The notes beneath the pieces are model-generated. The model was not told the origin of the DNA. It made no database searches and saw only the letters and a program-made list of their open reading frames with translations. The translations under genes were made by a program, and so were the position numbers. From the NCBI GenBank assembly GCA_016586335.1, contig BLYE01000140.1, forward strand, positions 24,528 through 88,527: a DNA stretch of 64,000 bases, written 5' to 3'. Below are positions 40,590 through 51,177 of the stretch, one piece after another. The stretch's first letter is position 1. Each line of letters starts with the position of its first letter. This DNA is from Nitzschia putrida. Lineage: Eukaryota > Bacillariophyta > Bacillariophyceae > Bacillariales > Bacillariaceae.

Positions 40590-41351
40590 TTATCGACGTG
40601 CAGAAGTAGATCTCCACACCATCCAAGTGACCGCAACGGTGGCCACAGACCAGTAAGGCCAGCCGGGAACTGTCTCATCGAGCCATCCCAGCAACTCGGA
40701 AGTGGCATCCGTGAATTTCTTTCCCAATGACTTTGGGTCGTTTGACTCTTCCTCGTCCAGCTTAGGACGCTTAGCTTCAACAGGGACAACATCGTCATCT
40801 TCATCGGGTGTATCTTCTGCTTCGTATCCACGCTTGTGACTGGGGTATTTTGGCTGGACACTAAAGGCAGAAAGGAACTGCGAAAAGGGATTGGGCTGGG
40901 CCGTAGATGCAGGGGCAGAGGGGAGCTTTCGGCGCTCCTCGACAGCCTTGGTGCGTCTTGCCTTTTGATCATTCTGCAGTTTGCTCAAACGTTTGTTTTT
41001 ATCTTGTTCCATGGAAGCTTTCAAAATGTCCTCATCCTTTTCAAAGGCAGTCGAAGGCACAACCTTTTTGCGATTAATGGGAGTATCCGGAACCGTAGAC
41101 GACGACAAAATGAGGGGAGAAACACCGGAAGTATCAGGAGCGTCCGACTGCACAATTCGACGCTTGAGGCCTTCCTTTTCCTCTTCTTTCAAGTCGACAA
41201 GAACTCCAGACGTGGACAAATCGTTGGGTCCAGCAATCGTCACTCGCATAAACGTGGGAGAGGCTGGCTTGTCCACAGGCTCAAAGTCAAAGCCATCGTC
41301 TTTGTTGCTTCCTTCAGTTTCACTCTTTTCTCTGCTAGCTTCGTTTCCCAT
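40590..41351 (-). CDS. Predicted N-myristoylated, tail-anchored disordered protein
   Basis: 253 residues from the ATG at 41351. The N-terminus MGNEASREK fits the N-myristoylation consensus (Gly2, Ser6). The middle is charged and disordered, with a coiled stretch (DKNKRLSKLQNDQKARRTKAVEERRK, residues about 118-143). An acidic patch follows (EAEDTPDEDDDVVPVEAKRPK). A single hydrophobic segment near the end (VPGWPYWSVATVAVTWMVW) plus a basic RSTSARR tail matches a tail anchor. A protein with lipid at one end and a TM helix at the other could bridge membranes. This is inference. No domain is recognised. Confidence 0.65.
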   Translation of the reverse strand: MGNEASREKSETEGSNKDDGFDFEPVDKPASPTFMRVTIAGPNDLSTSGVLVDLKEEEKEGLKRRIVQSDAPDTSGVSPLILSSSTVPDTPINRKKVVPSTAFEKDEDILKASMEQDKNKRLSKLQNDQKARRTKAVEERRKLPSAPASTAQPNPFSQFLSAFSVQPKYPSHKRGYEAEDTPDEDDDVVPVEAKRPKLDEEESNDPKSLGKKFTDATSELLGWLDETVPGWPYWSVATVAVTWMVWRSTSARR

Positions 41352-41713
41352 CTCGGTCGTTGCAACTCCTATTCCTACAAAGGAGAATCACACGCTAGTT
41401 TTATTAATGATCAATCGTTTCTTGTGAATTTTTGTGTCAACAAAACGTCGTCGACGAGATTCGAATCCGTCCATCGCTGGTTCTCAACCTGCCCGTCGAC
41501 TCGCAAGAGTCAACGTTAACGGTCATTCAACATGTCGCAACTGTGTCGTATTGGACGTATCATCTAGGTGAGAAGAGTGCGATGATGTTGACTGGATAAA
41601 GCTACTGCCGAAGTAAAGATGATGAAGAGGGAGATAATATAATATCTACAACTTGCGGAAGGTAGAACTCGTAGTGACCACAACATGTTATTGCATTTCT
41701 AGCTATGGGACTA

Positions 41714-44332
41714 CTATTTCTTGGCGTATCGTGCTGTACTCCATGGAAGCTCTTCCAACCCCTGCTCCAAAATACAAGATTCCCAACCATCGCTGGATGA
41801 GGATGGAGGCAATGGCCACTGGACCGTCTCGTTCAAAGGAATGGCAATCCGTTTGATATTGGGGTCAGTGGGCGACGAAACAGGAATCATGCGGTATCCC
41901 TTATCTAGCCAGTTCCGACGTTCCAACTCTGTTTTGACTCGTTTCGCATTTGCTGGTTCGACATAAACAACTCGCGTTGTGGTTCGATTGGGTTGCTGTT
42001 GTGACGAGGATTTGGATTCTTCGTTCTTGGAGGATGTAGAAGATTGAATATCGCTGGGTGCCACAGTGATGCGACATGCATTGCCCGAGGATGCTTCTTG
42101 AGGAGACACCAATGTAACCAAATACGACAAACTGAACAGTTCCCCAAAGGCAAAGGACGAGACACCGCCACCCACCAATGCCAATTGGGAATCCGAAATT
42201 TTGATACAACTATGGTGAACCATGGACCCAAAGTCAAGCTCAAAGTTGGGGGAAATCGATGGTGCGATTTTCAATTGAATTGGCACTGCTGGCCAGCGCA
42301 AACTGGAAGAGTCTCCACCTTGCTGATTAGACAGCATGTTGGCAGACACTGGACTCGGATCTGAACTTCCGTCACTTCCACCAATTCCGCCAGTCGTCAA
42401 TAGTACCCGGTCGGACCAGAGTGAACAGCTCGAGCCACCAAACCAGCCATGGGTTGGACCATTTTCGCTCGCTTGATCCATCGAAAGTGTCGAACATTCG
42501 GTCTCCAATACGCCTTTCCCATTCCTGATGGTTTTGCCAATTCGGAAAAGTGAACGGTCACTCTGCTTCTGTGCACCAGAGCTGTTTGCTCCAAGTGGAG
42601 GTGTGCAAGATAGAAGGGGATTGGATTGAGCTGTTCGGTCCAAACCACCTTGTACCAACACCCACTGGTCGCATGCGCCATTTGGTTGTGATTGGTCAGC
42701 TTCCCCGACAGCACAACCTAAGATGTCCCACAAATCGTCTCTTGGCGAATTCAGTACGCAAGCTGCAGCATGCATTCTTCCACCCTCGAGTCGGATGGAA
42801 CTGCTTGGGAGCTTTTCCCACATGAAGGTACGTTCCTGGGGAAGATAGTGGAGTATGTACAAATCTTCCAATGCAGGGAGATTGTCAGTAGAAGAACTAT
42901 CCGCCGACACTCGTGAGCCTCCCACCAACAACCATCGCATGTTGGAAAGTGGCAACAAGGAGTGTCCCCAACGTGCCGGAGGACAGTCAGAGGCAATCGA
43001 CAAGCTCCAGATACTGTGTGATGCGGTGTCCAGCAACCACAGTTGACGAGGATCCAATGGCTCTGTTGGACTGCCACGGCCACCCCAATAAAGAATCCAT
43101 GGATTCCAACAATTTGCCCCAGCTACCCCTTGACATGCTGGAATGGCGGACATGGTTGCCACATTGACAACGTTGGGAATTTCGCCGGCATTGTCGTTGG
43201 TGAAAAGCTCTACCTTCTCCCATTGATTCGCCCAAACTCCTTCATCCGCTGATCGACACAACCTGTAAATAGATGATGATCTTTGGCTGGAAGCATTGCC
43301 TCTTGACTGGTCCCTTTGTTCGGGACCCCTGCCGTAGCCACCAAGCGTATATATGGACAACGTTTGGCTTGTAGTGGATGTAGCAGTTTCGGTTGCACCA
43401 ACTGTAGACACTGGAACAGTCGCTGCACTCCACAGTTGCAATGACGACAATGGTTCCACATTGGCTACCAACGGCTTTTCAGGTGTAAACGCCAATTGGA
43501 ACCATTTGGATTCCAACGCAAGGTACAGCCGTTGCAAGTGTTTCCAATTGGAGAGCATTCGCGAGTTGCACTCTTCCGTCACTGCGCGCAAATACGAAGG
43601 AGTAGGAGTCAGGTTATTGGCAACGGTTTGGCCGTTGACATATGATGGAGGTTGTAGAGGAACTGCCAAACTCAAGGAATGACTGCGAATGGCAACTGTC
43701 ACTCGCTTGGACGTGACAACCAATCCAGATTCGCGAAATCCACATTCCAGTGCGAGTTGCAGGAGAGCCTGGCCCACTGTGAGAGACCGCGCCGCTACAT
43801 GCAAAAGCATGGGTTCAAACTTGAGTATCCAAGGAAGGCTTGTTGTTGCTGCCGATGAATGACACTCTGTAGATTCGGTTGGCTGGAAGAGTGCCTCCAC
43901 CAAATCATCCGGGCGATGCAATCGATCATGAGTCACCAAAACCCAACGACCACGTCCTTTCCCACTAGCCTCTGTAAATGGATTTTCTGGTGTCGGTTCC
44001 TCGGATAACTGTTCCGTCTCGGCTTGAGACGTCTGATGGTTGGGATCAAACAAGGAAATGCGGCCGGAACAAGACGACAACGTGCAAATGGCATAGTGTC
44101 GATTGATCAAATCCACTAGAGATTGAATAGGAGCATCCACACTTCCTTTGGGAGATTTATCTTGTGGATTGGCGTTGGCAGTCGAAGTGGTTGTAGCTTC
44201 TTCTTGTGAGGAGGGATATAGAGTAGCTTGAGTCTTCTTGTAGAGTTCTGGGAACGACGAAAATACCTTTTCTTCATCAGACCTTGACGCCGTCGACGGA
44301 TATACGGGAGAAACCCATTCAAGTGGAATCAT
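41714..44332 (-). CDS. TYW3-kelch wybutosine-synthesis protein with TYW2-like N-terminal remnant
   Basis: 872 residues from the ATG at 44332. Residues about 1-260 are a TYW3 domain, with KSPKGSVDAPI, then SSCSGRISLFDP, then WVLVTHD and a LKFEPMLLHVAARSL to SGLVVTSKRVTVAIRSH stretch. Residues about 320-770 carry kelch-type repeats (RWGHSLLPLSNMRWLLVGG, then HAAACVL and LLTTGGIGG). The last 80 residues (VVYVEPANAKRVKTELERRN, then WLDKGYRMIPV) resemble the start of TYW2, but the protein ends before a methyltransferase domain. Plants fuse TYW3, kelch and TYW2 in one protein, so a similar fusion that stops early is plausible. It should act in the cytosol on tRNA-Phe position 37 (N4-methylation step). 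Confidence 0.85.
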   Translation of the reverse strand: MIPLEWVSPVYPSTASRSDEEKVFSSFPELYKKTQATLYPSSQEEATTTSTANANPQDKSPKGSVDAPIQSLVDLINRHYAICTLSSCSGRISLFDPNHQTSQAETEQLSEEPTPENPFTEASGKGRGRWVLVTHDRLHRPDDLVEALFQPTESTECHSSAATTSLPWILKFEPMLLHVAARSLTVGQALLQLALECGFRESGLVVTSKRVTVAIRSHSLSLAVPLQPPSYVNGQTVANNLTPTPSYLRAVTEECNSRMLSNWKHLQRLYLALESKWFQLAFTPEKPLVANVEPLSSLQLWSAATVPVSTVGATETATSTTSQTLSIYTLGGYGRGPEQRDQSRGNASSQRSSSIYRLCRSADEGVWANQWEKVELFTNDNAGEIPNVVNVATMSAIPACQGVAGANCWNPWILYWGGRGSPTEPLDPRQLWLLDTASHSIWSLSIASDCPPARWGHSLLPLSNMRWLLVGGSRVSADSSSTDNLPALEDLYILHYLPQERTFMWEKLPSSSIRLEGGRMHAAACVLNSPRDDLWDILGCAVGEADQSQPNGACDQWVLVQGGLDRTAQSNPLLSCTPPLGANSSGAQKQSDRSLFRIGKTIRNGKGVLETECSTLSMDQASENGPTHGWFGGSSCSLWSDRVLLTTGGIGGSDGSSDPSPVSANMLSNQQGGDSSSLRWPAVPIQLKIAPSISPNFELDFGSMVHHSCIKISDSQLALVGGGVSSFAFGELFSLSYLVTLVSPQEASSGNACRITVAPSDIQSSTSSKNEESKSSSQQQPNRTTTRVVYVEPANAKRVKTELERRNWLDKGYRMIPVSSPTDPNIKRIAIPLNETVQWPLPPSSSSDGWESCILEQGLEELPWSTARYAKK

Positions 44333-44690
44333 TTCAAACTATATTCTTTTCTTAGTATTGTTGTTCGATAGATAGAAAAGCAATTTCCGGGACAGCCATT
44401 GTAGTAAAGAAGTTGAGGTGTGTTGTTGTCGATGGCATGTTGCAGGCCTGTCGTCACATTTTTGTGGTTCGTTGTTGTGTGCCCATCGGTTGCAGGAAGG
44501 ACGGAGGATGTCTCTCAGACATGCATTATTAACTACTTTCCATGTCCTGCGACTCGTCGGTTGTCGAGGGGGTTTTGGTCGATTGTGGGACACAAACCAC
44601 CGAGAGGAGAACAAAACCTAGAGTAGAGAGGGCTTGTGTTGACAACGAGTTGTACATTATTTCGTTGCAGAAGGGACGGGTTTCTCAACC

Positions 44691-46988
44691 ATGAGCACTC
44701 CTATACCACAAAAACAACCAAAAAAGTCAAAACGAAAGTCGGGGAAGAAGAAGAAACGAAAATCCTTACAATTTTGGGTAGCAGGGATATTGGGATGTTA
44801 CAGTCTTTTCTGGGTCACGCTCTCCCATCAATGGTTGGATCAAATTCCTTCGTCGTCACTGCGGAATCTTTCCAGCAGCAATCCAGAAGACTTTTCAGCT
44901 TGCCTCCTGGTCATGGATGATTCCCATTTTCTCTCTGAATGGCTTCCGTATCACTATCATGTGACCAATTTGCGACGTCTCATTCTAGTGATGGACCCAC
45001 AATCCCAAACGTCGCCTCGTCCTTTGCTCGACCGATGGAGTGATCGAATCAATATTACCTTTTGGACTGATGGGGACTATACCACCAAAGCGGAATTTCA
45101 GGAAGCCCACCAAATTGTTCGAAACTACTTTTCGGGGACCCGCATTACGCCACAACTCTCTAGACACAGAACGCGACAACGACTCTTTTACTACAAATGT
45201 TTACAAGCGCTACAGAAAGAGGGGAGACACTGGACCATGCTCACGGATACGGATGAATTCGTGGCTGTCAACTACAAGGCGGTCAAGGAGGCTAAATTGA
45301 CGGAAGGCTTGAAAACACCAGACCAACCAGGTGCTGTCGCAACCTTTGTCAATCAATATACCAACAAAGCACAAATGGTCCAAACAGAAGCGGAAAATCC
45401 TCTTCTATACTACCTTCAGAGTTCACCATGTGTTCAAATCCCGAGATTACGGTTTGGGGCTGGCGTAGAAAGTCCACAGGAACAGGTCCAGCATTTGGTC
45501 CCCAAACGATTTTACAATGGCACTGATTTCCTGACGCTGCGATGGCGAAGCCACACCACGCCGGGAGACTACACCAAGAACAGAATATCCAAAACGCTTT
45601 TGGATTTATCTCGCATCCCCTTGGAGGATATTGCTCCTGTCGATAGTATCCATCTTCCGATTCGCAGTCTATGTCAACAACGACGACTTCACACCAAAGC
45701 CTACCAATCGCCACTGGTGATTCATCACTATTTGGGAAGCTATGAGCAATACACATACCGAGAGAATGATGCGCGTTTGGGCAAGGAACGTTCGCAACAG
45801 AAATGGGAAGAATACAATCGAATCGCCAATCCACAAACCGATGACGATCAAGTACGACCTTGGTTGTCAGGCTTTCATCACAACAATCCCCAAGACGCCC
45901 CAGCGCTTTTGCAAGGCGTTGGAAAGCTTTTGCCCAAGTCATGGACTACATATTGGGGTAACCCTAATGAAGAGCGATGTGCGCTATGTTTCTTTGGACT
46001 TCCTCGAGCCTACAAGGATATCGTTCTTCCAAGTCTGATACAGAACCTATTGATTCCCAATGCTCGCCACAATTGTGATGTCTACGTTCACTTTTACAAA
46101 CAATACGATGAAAAGGCGGGGCGAAAGAACAGTGGTGGATCCATTGATCCTGATCAAGTGTACTCTTTGAAACAGGCAGTATTGGATGTTCAAGCCAAGC
46201 ATGGTCCACCACAAGATGCCAGGACTCACCGGGTACCCACAGTCTTGTTCACTCTTGACAGCGAAGAAGATTTCTGGAAAAAGCACAAGGCGAACGTCGA
46301 CAAGTTTCTGGAAACTCGCAATAAGGATGGGAATCTTCGGTATTACCCCTATTTGGCCAGAACCTACGAGGATTCTAGTATTGTCAATATTGTCAAGCAA
46401 TGGCACAGTATCCAAATGTCCTTCAAACTTATGGAGCTCGCTGGAAAGCAGTTTGGATTCAATTATACGCGAGTGGGTATGTTTCGTTCTGATGCCATGT
46501 TTTTGACGCCTATTGATATTGCTCTACTAGACAAGGGCAAGACCGATACTCGGAACGATCACGTGGTGACGGCAACATTTGGGATGAATCCTGTGAATGA
46601 TCGCATGGTATATGGGCCATTCGAAGCCGTCAAAGTTTGGGCGACCCAGCGGTTTGATCTGATAGAAGACTGGGCGAAACAAGAAGAGGCCAAGGGTTGG
46701 GCTATGCACTCGGAGCGCTTCTTGAATGGATCCGTTTTCCAAAAGATAGAGAAGATGGGTGTTTCCATGAATGTGAACAAGGATATTTGCTTCGTTCGAA
46801 CCAGAGCGGATATATCTGTGTTGGTTTCCGACTGTCATATTGGTGGAATAACTCGGGGATGGATGGAAGTCGATAGGAGAGCCGTTGTGGAAGGAATCCT
46901 CGGTCACAATTGTACCAGGTTTCGGATTGGACCCAAGTTTGTCGGCTTGGGATGTGGGCATGGATACCACTATGCTGACACCCATTAG
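44691..46988 (+). CDS. Two-domain type II membrane glycosyltransferase (GT92/DUF23-like plus second GT-like domain)
   Basis: 765 residues from the ATG at 44691. A basic cytosolic tail (KKSKRKSGKKKKRK) precedes one TM helix at about 27-46, as in Golgi glycosyltransferases. Domain 1, about 60-400, has DDSHFLSEWLPYHYHVTNL, the DxD-containing MLTDTDEF near 187 and the HHYLGSYEQY end typical of GT92/DUF23-like enzymes. Domain 2, about 425-760, begins CALCFFGLPRAYKDIV and contains MFRSDAMFLTPID near 605 and GPFEAVKVWA, a nucleotide-sugar-transferase-like arrangement that I know only as a family of unknown function. Sugar donor and acceptor unknown. Its DUF23-like end is similar to the partial gene at 63680-64000. 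Confidence 0.82.
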   Translation: MSTPIPQKQPKKSKRKSGKKKKRKSLQFWVAGILGCYSLFWVTLSHQWLDQIPSSSLRNLSSSNPEDFSACLLVMDDSHFLSEWLPYHYHVTNLRRLILVMDPQSQTSPRPLLDRWSDRINITFWTDGDYTTKAEFQEAHQIVRNYFSGTRITPQLSRHRTRQRLFYYKCLQALQKEGRHWTMLTDTDEFVAVNYKAVKEAKLTEGLKTPDQPGAVATFVNQYTNKAQMVQTEAENPLLYYLQSSPCVQIPRLRFGAGVESPQEQVQHLVPKRFYNGTDFLTLRWRSHTTPGDYTKNRISKTLLDLSRIPLEDIAPVDSIHLPIRSLCQQRRLHTKAYQSPLVIHHYLGSYEQYTYRENDARLGKERSQQKWEEYNRIANPQTDDDQVRPWLSGFHHNNPQDAPALLQGVGKLLPKSWTTYWGNPNEERCALCFFGLPRAYKDIVLPSLIQNLLIPNARHNCDVYVHFYKQYDEKAGRKNSGGSIDPDQVYSLKQAVLDVQAKHGPPQDARTHRVPTVLFTLDSEEDFWKKHKANVDKFLETRNKDGNLRYYPYLARTYEDSSIVNIVKQWHSIQMSFKLMELAGKQFGFNYTRVGMFRSDAMFLTPIDIALLDKGKTDTRNDHVVTATFGMNPVNDRMVYGPFEAVKVWATQRFDLIEDWAKQEEAKGWAMHSERFLNGSVFQKIEKMGVSMNVNKDICFVRTRADISVLVSDCHIGGITRGWMEVDRRAVVEGILGHNCTRFRIGPKFVGLGCGHGYHYADTH

Positions 46989-47077
46989 CTGTAAACACTG
47001 CCTAGCTAGAGGACTACTACTCGTACTCGAAGCATTCCCAGACATTATTCCAAAAAGTAGCTGTGTTTAGTATTTTG

Positions 47078-48678
47078 TTACACACCCATGGAGCTTCTCC
47101 TGGGTGGTCGAGGAGTAGGAATTTTCCGTTTTTCTGGTGACATGAGATTGTCCAAGAACATTTCCATCTGACTACTCCTCTCGGATTGACTGGGTTGCGA
47201 TACCTCCATATCTTCATCAACTGACAAATCCTTTTGAGACATGTGCATCAAAGAGCGCCGCCGATACATCATGCGACGTCCAGTTCGCATGGACACTTCA
47301 TGCTTCTCATCTTCCTTTTCTAGAACGGAAACAATCTCACGAAACGAATCTTCGAGGGAATGAGAACGACGAGAGCCTTTGGACATTATGGATTCTTCCG
47401 AGTTTAGCGAATGTAGGGAAGAGCCAAGGGCATCATCTCGGTTACGGCGCTTACGACGAGCGTCATTCTTCTTTCGAAAACTGGCCTGTCGAATGGGTTC
47501 TTTCTCCAAGGGCTTTCTGTAGGTCTTGGTATTGTCCAATCGCGAGATGAGTTGAGGTTCCTGAGGAGGCTTGACGCCACATGTTCTTGACATGGTTCGC
47601 TCTGTTAGGAAGGGGAGTGTCAAGTCGGGAACTTCGACGTCTTCCTCGGAGGGATGATGATTGGGTTGTTGCTCTGGTCGCTCTGATTGCTCGATCGTTT
47701 CACCGTGATTCGATTCCAGACTCGAATCACGTCGATGCTCCACCACCGACATTTGGTTCCTTCTCCTGGAACTACTTCGTCTGCTAGACTTGTGGGGCGT
47801 AGAATCCCGTTGGTCAATCACAAGTTGTCGAGGTACTCCGGAAGATTCTGCCCCACTCTTTCCATGTGAGTGTTTGAGATTTCTGCTGGATCCCTGTCGT
47901 CTCATGGGTCTCACTCCCTCAGCACTTTCATTGGAACGGGAACGTGACAAACTGGTTGGTGGCTTTGGTGGCATGGTAGGAGGGGGAGCATTGGATGGTG
48001 ATATGCGAGGAAGCTCTCCAATTCGAACTCCAGTGGAGTTTTCTGGACCACTTTCCCACTTGGGTGACATCAACATGGGCATGGAACTTCGCCGAGGTAC
48101 CCGTCTGGAACGAGGCCTATTCTCTGGATGCACGGTTGAGTTTGGAGAAATCGTATTCGTCCAACGAGAGAGTGCCTTTGTATCAAAATATTCCAAGTTT
48201 TCATACTTTTGTCTAACATAGTCTTCTCGAACAGTGAAACTGGTTACCCTCGCTTTATCTGCAACATCCTGAATTTTGGCCTCGAAAATCAAATTCACCT
48301 TGGTGTTGCCCCCAGACTCAAGAGATTCCACTTCCCGTTCTCGGACTGGTAGGAGAATGGAAGTGTGAGAAATAATGGTTTCCACAAGTGACCGAGACAA
48401 CTACTATCCATCACAACATCAACCACAGAATACGTACATGTCTCCAACTCGACACTCTTGACGACACAAATATCTCCCCCCAAAGCTCGATGCGCCCCAG
48501 CACATTGAAAGCAACAGAATGCCCCGATCCTGTTACCCGACGTCGAATGTGGCCCCGGAGGAATCAGAATGAGAGTCACCCAGTTTGGAAATTGATTGAA
48601 ACAGTCGATGCATGTTTGATTCTCCTTGGCTTCCATCAACACTCGAACACGTTCTTGTAGGCGATTTTTCCCGGCCAT
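47078..48678 (-). CDS. ArfGAP-domain protein with long disordered tail
   Basis: Two exons, 48678-48438 and 48345-47078, with a 92-bp GT-AG intron, giving 502 residues. The ArfGAP zinc finger is Cys23-x2-Cys26 and Cys56-x2-Cys59, with the arginine finger at Arg64 in CAGAHRALGG. The conserved end GGNTKVNLIFEA follows the splice. The zinc-finger loop has a short insertion (PPGPHSTSGN). Residues about 140-500 are Ser/Arg/Pro-rich and disordered, with repeated RRSS and RSRS motifs and no other domain. It should stimulate GTP hydrolysis by Arf GTPases in membrane traffic, with the tail probably controlling location. Confidence 0.9.
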
Positions 48679-49533
48679 GGTTGTCGTCTTGTATGGTACT
48701 ACCAGAGATATCTCTGCTGCTGAAGTGGTGGTAGAAGAGGATGATGATGATGCACTGAGCTGTTGTTATTATTGAGAGGCCGACCAATCCTACGACTCCC
48801 CAAATCACACGGAGATGTGCGAGAATTTGTAGTGGTCAGTGATGGTGGTGCAGGTTATTAGTACGGTACTACAGTACTGGTAGTAACCGCGCCCAGTGAA
48901 CCCAGAATTGTAAGTGCCTCTTTGGGGATTGCGTTGTGGAAATAGAGGAGCATCTGGGAAAGATCTGGTTGGGACGGTTTAGAAAGCGCCCTTGGTCGTA
49001 AACTCACACGCTCAATCACCGATGGAGGTGAAGATTTCTCCATTGTAAAATGAGGCTTCCACGACGGAAGTGAGCATCCTAGATGACTTGGAGGTTAAAT
49101 ATTTAGTCTCAGGTGAACTTCTCTCTAACCATCGCGAACATTTGGGCATATATTTGGGCTTAGGACCACGAGTCCTGGGATTTCCCACGGAGCCATGCAA
49201 GACGATGATTGGAGAGGGTGCCAAGGGCTTGATATCGTGAGTATTCCACATCATCCGTAACCACATAGACATTGACAAAAGCACATCGATCTTCGCGAGC
49301 ATACCAGATGCAATACATACATACATTCTTCTTCCTTCTTGCAAGTCCAGAGAATAGAACAGCAGCCTTGAAGGTCAAGACTCGCTTCAATGCCTCCTCA
49401 AACCGGTATCATGAAAGATCCTTGACTACTAGAGAGCAATGTGCCATGTTCGAAATTTAGTGCTTGGTGTATGAAATCCTACATGTTAGCATTGACAACT
49501 ACGGTAACTGATCCTCATGCAGACTGAGGATGT
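48679..49533. other. Intergenic region with weak minus-strand coding candidates
   Basis: 855 bases. Two overlapping minus-strand frames occur at 49012-49344 and 49160-49390. The second contains AFVNVYVVTDDVEYSRYQAL, which has coding-like composition, but no start, splice model or family convinces me. It could be a degraded gene. Nothing else is recognised. Confidence 0.3.
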
Positions 49534-50202
49534 TTATCTTGATGGATACGTTTCCTTGGACAGCACTCCTTGATTTACCAGCCCACAGAATTCAATGTGG
49601 GTGTAACCGAGCGCAATGGTCCAGATGGTGACGAAAACCATGGTGACGATGACTGGTCTTTCCATATCATCATATTCCACCCACTCATAGCTGTTGTATT
49701 GGTCATTGGCGTCAAGACACTTCCAGTACACAAGAAATAAACACAGAACCATCCACACTGCAAGAGATCGGACCATTCGAGGATTGAACGACAGGGCGCC
49801 GACGAGTGACGCAACAGAAAAGGGGATAGTGATACAAGCAAGAATTGTGAAAGGTGGGCCGAGCAAACGCCAGTAGTGGAGGCCCAACAGGTATTGCACT
49901 TCCTCTGGATCGGAAATGTCTTCTTCTCCCCAACGCCATTCTGCATACTTGGAGTTCGCCCAGAGGTTTGCTACCAGACAAAGGAAAATATTGGCACAGT
50001 CCAGGTAGATGACTGCTTCGCGGAAGTCGCAACAACATCCACAACAGGCAGGGCCTTGGCTTTGCCGAAATTGTTGGTGGTGTCTGGTTGCAGGTTGGTG
50101 ACGCTGAGGACCGGGCGACACCTCGTAGTTGTTGTTGTTCGGTTGTTCCAAATCCGGTTCACTGGACGAGCTCGTTCCTTCGTTGCTTTTCACGGAGCCC
50201 AT
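49534..50202 (-). CDS. Four-helix Cys-motif membrane protein, array member A
   Basis: 222 residues from the ATG at 50202. The N-terminal 50 residues are polar and Gln/His-rich. A Cys cluster (GPACCGCCCDFREAV) follows, then four hydrophobic helices, a WRWGEED motif after helix 1, and the C-terminal SKETYPSR. It is one of five same-strand relatives in the array (A to E). Array members A, B and C share WRWGEE, while D and E have an acidic DDDEVxEIWDD segment at a comparable place. The Cys cluster is close to helix 1 on the likely cytosolic side and could be acylated or bind metal. Function unknown. Confidence 0.8.
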   Translation of the reverse strand: MGSVKSNEGTSSSSEPDLEQPNNNNYEVSPGPQRHQPATRHHQQFRQSQGPACCGCCCDFREAVIYLDCANIFLCLVANLWANSKYAEWRWGEEDISDPEEVQYLLGLHYWRLLGPPFTILACITIPFSVASLVGALSFNPRMVRSLAVWMVLCLFLVYWKCLDANDQYNSYEWVEYDDMERPVIVTMVFVTIWTIALGYTHIEFCGLVNQGVLSKETYPSR

Positions 50203-50344
50203 GTTAGTTCGTAATATTGAGTATGAAGGTACTTGGATTGCTTTTCGAGTTTATGAGATCATTTCGAGAGATGTGAATGCTTGAGTGACATGGCATGCAC
50301 TCTTTGGCAAGCCATCACACGAACTTGGCGCAAAACTGGAACCA

Positions 50345-50356
50345 TTTTTATGCGAT
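50345..50356 (-). promoter_or_regulatory. Shared upstream element, member A
   Basis: Plus-strand TTTTTATGCGAT; in gene sense ATCGCATAAAAA. It lies 143 bp before the ATG. Similar sequences precede the other four array members at comparable distances. It could be a TATA-like core promoter with a conserved ATCGC flank. Confidence 0.55.
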
Positions 50357-50685
50357 TACCAACGGAATCCAATCTTGGGTCGTGAGTGCTCGATCCGACA
50401 ACCGCGAGGTCCAAGAGCTCCCTTTAGTTTTCTTTCTCCATCACCGATACATGCTATTGTGACGATGGTGACGATGGTAAAGCAAATCATTGAATACTAC
50501 GATGCAACACGACAACATCATGATGAAAATTGAAACCTTGTCACGACAGAAAGAACACCTTCCCTACTCTTATTGTTCATGATCATTGCTTCTCCATGAG
50601 CCATTGTGGTTCTTGCCTAACAAGCGAGTCTCACTAGATTGGGCGCTGGTGGCATCTCAACCGCTCCAAAAACCAATACGCGATG

Positions 50686-51177
50686 TTATTCCAGAGGATA
50701 GGTCTCCTTGGACATTACACCAAGACGTACAAGCTTGCCGAACTCGACGTGGGTGTACAGAAGAAGGAAGGTCCAACATGTGATACCAATCAATGTGAAT
50801 ATGACAGGTCGATATAGATCGTCATTTTGGAGGCTCATCAAATAGTGGTTGGCCTCGAGACACTTCCGATAGACGAGGATGAGGCAAATGATCATCCAAG
50901 CAGGAAGAGACCCCACCAGGGGAGCGTCGAATGACACGGCACCAACCAGTGACACCACCGAAGCGAGATTAGTAACGCAAGCGAAGATGGTGAATGAGGG
51001 CCCAAGGAAATGCCAGAAGTGAAGTCCCACGATCTCTGTCTCGACATCCCAATCCTCTTCACCCCAGCGCCACTCTCTGTACTGTTCACTTGCCCATAGG
51101 ATCGCTACCATACAAAGAAATATATTTGCACTATCAAGGTAAATGACTGCCTGACGAAAGTCCCAACATAGCCCACA
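50686..51177 (-). pseudogene. Four-helix array member B, 3' part split off by a copia insertion
   Basis: This minus frame begins inside the Cys cluster (GLCWDFRQAVIYL), continues through four helices and a REWRWGEEDW motif, and ends SKETYPLE. It lacks the N-terminal part. Its first codons abut the copia 5' LTR, and the missing N-terminal piece lies at 58180-58367 on the far side. The TSD CCACA (sense TGTGG) encodes the cluster itself. The frame is otherwise intact. Confidence 0.88.
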
